Assembly: GCA_033239005.1 (NCBI GenBank)
Contig: BSQZ01000001.1
Span: 8,986,500-9,050,499 of the forward strand
Origin: Lamellibrachia satsuma
Lineage: Eukaryota > Annelida > Polychaeta > Sabellida > Siboglinidae
Direction: 5' to 3'
DNA length: 64,000 nt
Part shown: positions 57,166 through 64,000 of the stretch, in pieces
Layout of the letters: each line of letters opens with the position of its first letter
Position numbering within the stretch: the first letter of the stretch is position 1
Position numbers and translations under genes: made by a program
The notes under the pieces: generated by a model
Told to the model about the DNA's origin: nothing
The model's database searches: none
What the model saw: the letters and a program-made list of their open reading frames with translations, nothing else

Positions 57166-59275
57166 AGCAGTGGCAATGTGAGGGATGGTAAGAAGAAGAA
57201 AGATGGAAAAAGGGAGAATGTGCAAAAAAAGGAAGATAAATGAGTGAGTGAAGAGGGGTTGTCAGGTGGCTGGATAGTCGAGGATAACAAGAGCAGAGAA
57301 AAGGAGATGACTGTGGATCAGAAGAAGAAAGATGACAGGAGGCAGAGTATGCAACAGAAGAGAGGTAAGCGGGTCAGTGGAGAGGGATGGCCAGGTGGTA
57401 AGACAGTAAAGGTTGATGATAGAAGAGAAAGGGGGCATAGTGTGTGACAGGAAAGGAGCTTTGCTGATGTAGTATCACAAGGGAAGGCGAGGTGAGCCCG
57501 GGTATTTATGGGATATTCCATCATTAGGAAAGTGGATAAAATTGTAAACAGAAGATATGACATAACATTATGTCTACCAGGGGCAAAAATAGAGGATGTA
57601 GCAGAGAAGGCAGGACAAGTCATGGGTGGTGGCATGGGAAGTGCTGTTCTCGAGCATGTGGGAACGAACAATGCCGAGAAGGAGGGAACGTCAGCCATCG
57701 TTGGTAAGTACAGGAGGTTGATCAAGACACTTAAAGATGCACGAGTTGGACATATTGTATTGTCGGGGATATTACCAATAATGGGAGGCAGGGGAGAGGA
57801 ATATAGGAACTGTAGGAGGATGGCGATCAACACACAAGTACAGAAGGTATGTATGGAGGAGGGAGTAGGCTTCATAGACATGTGGTTAAACTTTGTGGGA
57901 AGAGATGACTTTTTCATGAGAGATGGACTTCATCTGACAGGGAAGGGTGCTGCAGTTCTTGGGTGTGAGTTTGTCAGAGATGTCGACGAGGGCACAGGTA
58001 CCATAAATTATTTAAAGTAGATGCGCAGGGGGAACTGACAGAGAAAACTCAAAGGAGTACTACTACAGATACACATCCAAAGAAATGTTCACCAAAAATT
58101 TCAGACAATGAACTTAAATATGTATGCTTAAATGCCAGGAGCATAGTAAATAAAAAAAGTGAGTTAGACATTATGGTAGCAGATATTGATCCTTATGTAA
58201 TAGGCATCACAGAGTCATGGGCAAATAAAGATATAGTACATGCTGAGTTAGCACTGACAGGCTATGCAATGTTTAAGAAGGATAGACGAGAAAGAAGGGG
58301 AGGTGGAGTAATTTTATATATTAAAGAAACTATCCAAGCATATGAAATAACACTAAAAAGTGAAGCAGATTGTGAGGAAGCAATTTGGTGTAACATAGTT
58401 ACCAGGAACTCAACATTAACAATAGGATTAGTGTATCGTAGTCCCAACATAGGACAAGAGGAAGATGTAAAATTACAAAAGGCGATAAGGGAGGTGAGCA
58501 AGGGGAATGTGTTATAATGGGTGATTTTAACCATGGTCATATACAATGGGAATCATAAGACAGTGCTGGAGGTGGCGACCATCAGTTTCTACTTCTAACA
58601 CAGGATTGTTTCCTTACTCAACATGTCTTGGAACCAACCAGAGGTGGGAATGTGTTAGATTTAATTTTGTCTTCTCAAAATGAATTAGCTGACAATGTTA
58701 AAGTACATAAACCTTTTGGTTCAAGTGACCATAACCAAATCCATTTTAATATAAAAGTAAAAACAGGGAATACATATAAAAAACAATGGAGAAGGAACGT
58801 CAACAAAGGCAAATATAAAGAGATGAGGACATATCTAGAAAATATAGATTGGAATAACTTGCAGAAGAACAAGACAGCAACAGAATGCTGGACTTGTTTG
58901 AAATATGAGATTGAGAAATTTTTTCCATTAAGAAAACAAGGGAAAAGGTCCAGGAAGAAACACCTGTCAAAAGAGGCTATTAGAAAAATTGCTCACAAAC
59001 AGATGCTGTGGAGGGTATATAAACACACTGGAAATGTAGAAGACTACACAAACTACAAAGAGGCACTTAACCTAGCTATAACTGAAATTAGAAAATCTAA
59101 AAGAACCTTTGAACAAAAATTGGCAGGTAATATAAAAAAATTACAGCAAGAGTTTCTATGCTTATGTAAGGAGTAAACAGAAAGTTCGAGATAAGGTCGG
59201 ACCACTGGAAAACAACAGTAGAAACATAATTTCAGACGGGTTTCAAATGGCAGAGGTCTTGAATGAGTATTTGTA
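57166..59275 (+). mobile_element. CR1-like LINE, 5' half (ORF1 and endonuclease), lacking its 3' half
   Basis: ORF1 (esterase) is at 57508-58020; endonuclease at about 58119-58560 (LNARSIVNKKSELDIM, GITESWANKDI, GGGVILYIKE, YRSPNIGQ); linker at 58628-59176 (EPTRGGNVLDLILSSQNEL, SSDHNQIHFN). An in-frame TAA breaks the endonuclease end at about 58556. Homology to the CR1 at 2217-4988 stops at 59275 in NEYF, before the RT. Because LINEs insert from the 3' end, the loss of the 3' half must be secondary. Confidence 0.85.
57508..58020 (+). pseudogene. CR1 ORF1 SGNH/GDSL-esterase-like protein
   Basis: 170 codons. GYSIIRKVDKIV occupies the block I position (GDS in active members; here Asp is Tyr), HVGTNNAEKEG is the G-x-N block, LSGILPIMGGRGEEY follows, and MRDGLHLTGKGAAVLG carries the catalytic D-x-x-H. 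Esterase domains are known from ORF1 of CR1 elements. The true start is probably upstream in the lysine-rich region 57166-57500. Confidence 0.75.
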
Positions 59276-59282
59276 AAACAGG

Positions 59283-59720
59283 GCCCAGTCACTGGACACT
59301 GGTTTTCCACTGGTTTGTTGACCTTAATTACAAACTGCTCCTACCCCTGATGTAATCTATTAGAGAGATAGACTGCTGGCCACCCTTATAGTAAAGGATT
59401 ACGAAGTCAAAACTGGGTCAACAAGAAAACTAGATCACAGGTACAGCAGGATCTAAATAACAAAGGCAGATTGAAAAAGTTCACTAATGTGCACTTGCAG
59501 TGGAATGTAGATGTAAATTTCTTGGTGATTTGAGTGGGTTCGAATCCTGCTGTGTTGCAATTACTGCACAAAATATTCCTGGTTGTGGGCATAATCACCA
59601 GAATATTGCACTACTTTTCGCTGCCATTAAAACAAGTCTACATATTATTGAGAATACTCATCAGTTCATGATTTAGCTATTCTTAAATACATTGACTGGA
59701 CCTGAGCTCAGAGTGGGCTG
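59283..59720 (+). repeat. 440-bp interspersed repeat, first copy, with a tRNA-type B-box
   Basis: From GGGCCCAGTCACTGG to the CACCAGAATATTGCACTA region. GGTTCGAATCC at about 59538-59548 is a perfect B-box; a matching A-box is not clear. A second copy lies at 59879-60030 plus 62065-62380, split by a CR1. Confidence 0.65.
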
Positions 59721-59878
59721 TTTACTCAGTTCTGAGTGGGCCTACGCCCACCAACTCTAGCTTTATGAAACAGGTTCTCTGTCGGTCAGTTTGATGTTAT
59801 AATATAACATTTGGTAGCCAGTGTTTATAAATCCACATGTCCTTCCATTTTTATGTATTAATCATCACCATTTGTGTC

Positions 59879-62380
59879 AAACAGTGCCATTCAATGGACA
59901 CTTGTTTTCCTCTGACTTGTTGACCTTAAGTAATTACAGACTTTGCTCCTACCCCTGATGTAATCAGTGCAAACTACTAGTGAGAGAGACTGCTGGCCAC
60001 CCTTATAGTAACGAACGACCTTATAGTAAAGATTTAACAAGATTGCCATCCCAAACAACAAGTTCCAGATGGCAAAGTGGACAAGGAAGCCATTGGCTTA
60101 TCGAGAGTCCAACAATTTTCTCATCTATGTGTAGCCCGCCCTTATCAAATATTTGTCAATTCTATTTTTAAACATATTCACACTACTAGCATTAACACAA
60201 TCATTTGGCAGTTTGTTCCATTCATTCACTCTGTGAGAAAGAGTACTTTCTCATGTCCAACCTACACTGCTCCTTAACTAATGCTGCTTTGTGTCCTCTG
60301 GTTCTACTGCCTTCTTTAAGTTTGAAGAACATATTCCTATCAACATCCTCATAACGGTTCACTATTTTAAATACTTCTATTTGGTCTCCTCTTAGTCTCC
60401 TGGTCTCTAGTGTTGTCAAACCACATTGTAATAAGCGACTTTCATAACTAAGGTCTCTCAATTCTGGAATCATTTTGGTTGCTCTTCGTTGTATTCTTTC
60501 TAGCTTGTCTATGTCCTTTTTACGATACGGCCTCCAGGCTTGAATACAATATTCCAAAGGTGGTCTAACTATTGCTTTGTACAGGGGTACAATTAGCTGT
60601 TTCTCCTTATACATGATAGTTCTCCTAATTAGCCCTAGAATTTGATTTCCTTTTGAAGCAGCAATCCCACGTTGCTCTGAAACTTTCATGTCAGCACTAA
60701 ATGTTACTCCTAAGTCCTTTTCTTGTGTGGTTCTACCTAGTACAGCATCCCCATTTTATATTCTTCGTCCATATTTCCATGCCCTATGTGTATACATTTG
60801 CACTTCCCAAAATTGAATAACATTTGCTATTTTTCTGACCATTTAACTAATTTATCTAGATCATCCTGTATACTTTGTTTATCTGTATCATTTGTAACCT
60901 TTCTGAATACTTTTGTGTCATCTGCAAATTTGAGTACTTTGCTAGATATGTCATCTTCTAGATCATTTATATATATTAAAAACAGTATAGGGCCTAATAC
61001 TGATCCCTGTGGTACCCCACTCAAAACGATTTCCAGTTTGAAATCTCACCATCTACTATTACTCTCTGTCTTCTGTGTGTAAGCCACTTTTCTATCCAGT
61101 TGATTACATCATTACCTATACCTTGGGCTTTTAGTTTAAGTATCAATCTTTGGTGTGGCACTTTATCGAAAGCTTTCTGAAAAACTAAGTAGACAACATC
61201 TACTGGTCACCCGTCATCTACCCACTTTGTAATTTCTTCAAAAAAACACAAGAGATTGGTTAGACATGACCTTGCTTTTAGGAACTCATGTTGAGATGTA
61301 TTTATTAAATTATGTTTTACAAGGAATTCCACCATGTGGTCTCTAATTAATGTTTCGAGTAATTTACATATAACTGATGTTAAACTCACTGGTCTGTAAT
61401 TTTCTGGCTTGTTCCTCGATCCCTTCTTAAATAGTGGCGTAATGTTTGCTTCTTTCCATTCTGATGGAACTATTCCTTCTTCTAGTGACAAGTTAAACAA
61501 TTTTGCAAGTGGTGTACTAATTTGATCAACAATTTCCTTAAGCAGTTTTGGTGGTATCCCATCAACTCCAGGTGATTTATTATCTTTCATCTTCTTAATT
61601 TTGTTTGCTATAATTACAGGAGTTACAAATAACTGCCCTAAATATTCTGATTTATTACCCTCAAATTTAGTAAATGGAACTGGAAGTGATCTGATATCTT
61701 CTGTGGAAAATACTGAGCTGAAATACTCATTCAGAACGTCTGCCATTTGAAACCCCTCTGAAATTATGTTTCTCCTGTTGTTTTCCAGTGGTCCGACCTT
61801 ATCTCGAACGTTCTGTTTACTCCTTACATAAGCATAGAAACTGTTGCTGTCATTTTTTATATTACCTGCCAATTTTTGTTCAAAGGTTCTTTTAGATTTT
61901 CTAATTTCAGTTGTAGCTAGGTTAAGTGCCTTTTTGTAATTTGCATAGTCTTCATCCTTTCTGGTACGCCTATAAACCCTCCACATAGTTTGCTTAAACA
62001 CTATTTTTCTAATAGCTTCTTTTAACAAGTGTTTCTTTCTAGACCGTTTTCCTTGTTTTTTTTTTTTTACAAAGGATTACAAAGTCAAAATAGAATCAAG
62101 TGTGGTAAAAAGTGACACACTTTTAAGTATGCAAAACGTTGCTGCAACGGATTAAGGCAGGTTAAAAAAGTTCACTAATGTAAACTTGCAGTGGAATGTA
62201 GATGTAAATTTCTTCGGTGTTTTGAGCGGGTTCGAATCCTGCTGTGTTACAATTACTGCACAAAACATTCCTTCTTGTGGGCATAATCACCAGAATATTG
62301 CACTAATTTTCACTGCTTATTATTGCGAATACTCATCAGTTCATAATTTAGCCATTAGGGTTGGGTTTTCCCATGAAAAA
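59879..62380 (+). repeat. 440-bp interspersed repeat, second copy, split by CR1
   Basis: The left part 59879-60030 ends CTTATAGTAAA. The right part resumes at 62065 with AAAGGATTACAAAGTC, which are adjacent in the first copy (59390-59410). The intervening 60031-62045 is a minus-strand CR1. The right part holds GGTTCGAATCC at about 62229. Confidence 0.7.
60031..62045 (-). mobile_element. CR1-like LINE, 5'-truncated, minus strand
   Basis: The 3' terminus AATCTTGTTAAATC-type is at about 60031. ORFs: 61207-62028 (FEQKLAGN, NEYFSSVF, DNKSPGVDGIPPKLL, NYRPVSLTS, HEFLKARSCLTNLL), 60827-61024 ([21 protein letters not shown], catalytic ADD intact) and 60222-60689 (GLIRRTIMYKEKQLIVPLYKA, GLTTLETRRLRGDQIEVF). 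A frameshift separates each. It starts within the endonuclease/RT linker at an A-run. Confidence 0.88.
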
Positions 62381-62789
62381 CGATTTTGGACAAGGCAGTA
62401 AAAAAACAGGATATTCTGGTAAATACCAGTATTTACTGGGAAAAACTGACAATAACATGGCTTGTCACAGTACAAAAACATAGTTCGCTTAGAAAGATAA
62501 TGTGTTTAGGCCTGCTGTGCAGGGTTCCAAATGTTTAATAATAATATAACATATTTTTTATTTATTTAAATTTGAAGTTTTAAATGTTTATATTCAAACA
62601 GTGACACTAGGAATTATTAAATTGTTCCCTTTCTGGCTATAAGACCATCACATAATATTATGGAGTGGAATTAATGGGATTTTACATCTTGGGTCACCAT
62701 TCTGCACATTGAAAGAAATGAAGCCAAGCAGGCTTCCTTTAGTAGGCATATTTTCACAGTCTGGCTAAAGTGGGAATGATATTGAGACG

Positions 62790-62925
62790 GTAGCATCCCA
62801 GTAGCCCCCCCCCCCCGTTCTCTAGCCCCCGTCCCAGTAGCCCCCCCCGGAGGTGTGAGAATTGATTACCAGTAGCCCTCCCCCCCCGAAGTGTGAGAAT
62901 CGAGTGCCACTAGCCCTCCAGTCAG
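62790..62925. repeat. Poly-C-rich tandem patch
   Basis: AGTAGCCCCCCC blocks alternate with G(A/T)GTGTGAGAATNGA in about three units. The complementary strand has several G7 runs able to form quadruplexes. The flanks 62381-62789 and 62926-63305 are AT-rich with no gene seen. Confidence 0.75.
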
Positions 62926-63305
62926 TATGCTTTTGATTTAACACACCCCCTCTTTCTAGATATTTCTAATTGTAGGTAGAGTTAATCATTTGAAGGGTCG
63001 ACCATTTGAAGCTCACTGTCCTAAGAGTTAAAGTAAATCCTCTACATAAAGCTTGTTTGAGGTGAGCAAAACCCAATTTATCTCACACATAAGAGCTAAT
63101 TGCCCTCATCCAGGTAAAAGCTATTGAAAGTCAACTGCCATAACTTTTAACTGAATAAACTATTGTTTGTGGATTTGTGGTGTTCTGTGCCTGTCAGTTC
63201 ACACATTTCTAGCCAATAATGAAAGGATATGTTGAGCTGCTCTGCTCTAGCTGGCCTGAGTTTCATGTTGAATTTTATATTTGAGTTTGGAATGACACGT
63301 AAAAC

Positions 63306-64000
63306 ATGTCTGCAAGTGTTGAGGTCATCGAAGGTGCTAGGGGACTTCCTGTTGCTGTTTTGAACAGTTATACCTATCACAAATCGAAAGCGTTGACAAA
63401 TGGCATGACGTTCACATGTAGCAACAGAAAAAGTGTGAAGTGTAAGGCATTTGTGGTGGTCAGCAATGATGGAACTGTAGTGAAAGCTGAAGATAGCCAC
63501 AATCACCAACCCAACCCTGGTGACGTAAAAGCGCGACAGTTGAGAGGAAACATGAGGAAGCGAGCCAGGGATGAAACGACTTCAATGCAGGCGATTTACG
63601 ATCAGGAAAAGGTGAAACTGCTTCAACAAAGTTCGACTTCGATGGCTTCATCAGGTGAGACAGCATCTGCTCTGCCTCAATACCAGCGTGTCAAGTCATC
63701 ACTGTATCGTGAACGGAGGAAACGCTTCCCCCTAATGCCATCCACAAGAGGTGACATTGACCTGGATGGCCAGTGGACAACTACGGTTCAAGGAGATCGG
63801 TTCCTGCTTGGCGAAGATGGCGATGGAGTCGACAAAATAATAGTGTTTGCATCCAACTCCGCTCTGCATGCGCTAGCGAATGCTGATACCTATCACATGG
63901 ATGGGACGTTTGCAACAACACCAAGGCTGTTTTATCAAATAGTCACATTGCATGCATTCGTTCTTGGAGTGATGCTACCACTTGTGTTTGGTCTGCTCCC
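63306..64000 (+). CDS. FLYWCH / MULE transposase-like protein, 5' part (runs off the window)
   Basis: An ATG at 63306 opens a frame with no stop for 231 codons to the window edge. Residues about 1-65 form a FLYWCH-like zinc module: an aromatic stretch, MTFTC, a second Cys in SVKCKAF, and a terminal HNH in EDSHNHQP (the usual Trp is Phe). A linker with RGNMRKRA and RRKRFPLMP follows, then the start of a MULE/DDE domain, YHMDGTFATTPRLFYQIVTL, whose D is the first catalytic acidic residue in this family, and AFVLGVMLPLVFGLL. Metazoan FLYWCH-MULE proteins are usually Mutator-like transposases or their domesticated descendants. The intact frame contrasts with the broken elements around it. Confidence 0.82.
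   Translation, partial: MSASVEVIEGARGLPVAVLNSYTYHKSKALTNGMTFTCSNRKSVKCKAFVVVSNDGTVVKAEDSHNHQPNPGDVKARQLRGNMRKRARDETTSMQAIYDQEKVKLLQQSSTSMASSGETASALPQYQRVKSSLYRERRKRFPLMPSTRGDIDLDGQWTTTVQGDRFLLGEDGDGVDKIIVFASNSALHALANADTYHMDGTFATTPRLFYQIVTLHAFVLGVMLPLVFGLL

Noticed and set aside
57166..62045. Twin-priming (5' inversion) of a single CR1
   Set aside because: The two halves overlap in content and lie in the wrong order for twin priming; a 440-bp repeat lies between them.

Overview
The window is repeat-dense metazoan nuclear DNA, most likely from a marine or other non-vertebrate animal. It has GT-AG introns, CR1-, RTE- and L2-like LINEs, a Ty3/Gypsy LTR element, hAT and MULE transposase relatives, kilobase-long (GT)n tracts and several minisatellites. 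I cannot name the species. No bacterial operon, rRNA gene, convincing functional tRNA or CRISPR array is present.

The only host gene I can assemble end to end encodes a FAM20B-like secretory-pathway kinase (glycosaminoglycan xylosylkinase family). It lies in an old inverted duplication. Copy B (minus strand, 54259 down to 35335) has eight exons that join in phase into a 406-residue protein. Copy A (plus strand, exons 3-8 at 662-8856; exons 1-2 fall left of the window) matches it exon for exon but has an in-frame TAG in exon 5. The duplicated block runs from before base 1 to about 9.74 kb in copy A and from about 52.84 kb down to about 20.66 kb in copy B. Both copies carry the same RTE LINE antisense in intron 3, so that insertion predates the duplication. 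Copy A then took a nested CR1. Copy B took two very large insertions: a 12.0-kb block in intron 6 (36255-48275) and a 13.8-kb palindrome just 3' of the gene (21009-34800).

The palindrome is the most striking object. Two arms of about 6 kb, nearly identical by eye, surround a 1.6-kb spacer. The ends are perfect inverted CAGTAGTAGATATAG termini flanked by a 4-bp duplication (ACTT), and the paralogous unoccupied site survives in copy A near 9.39 kb. Each arm holds a 1.1-1.4 kb pure (GT)n tract and an array of about twenty 42-bp units bracketed by 135-bp direct repeats. I see no transposase in it. It behaves like a giant fold-back, non-autonomous DNA transposon of unassigned superfamily.

Between the two FAM20 copies (10-20.6 kb) lie a short Gypsy element with identical 137-bp LTRs but a deleted reverse transcriptase, small inverted-repeat elements, a 305-bp direct repeat and an RTE fragment. 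The 12-kb intron-6 insertion has hAT-like termini and contains a broken hAT (DUF4371-type) transposase, a minisatellite and a four-copy tandem array of about 0.9-kb units. From 54.7 kb to the right end come an L2-like LINE, two CR1 fragments in opposite orientation, a repeat split by one of them, and the 5' part of an open FLYWCH/MULE transposase-like gene running off the window edge.
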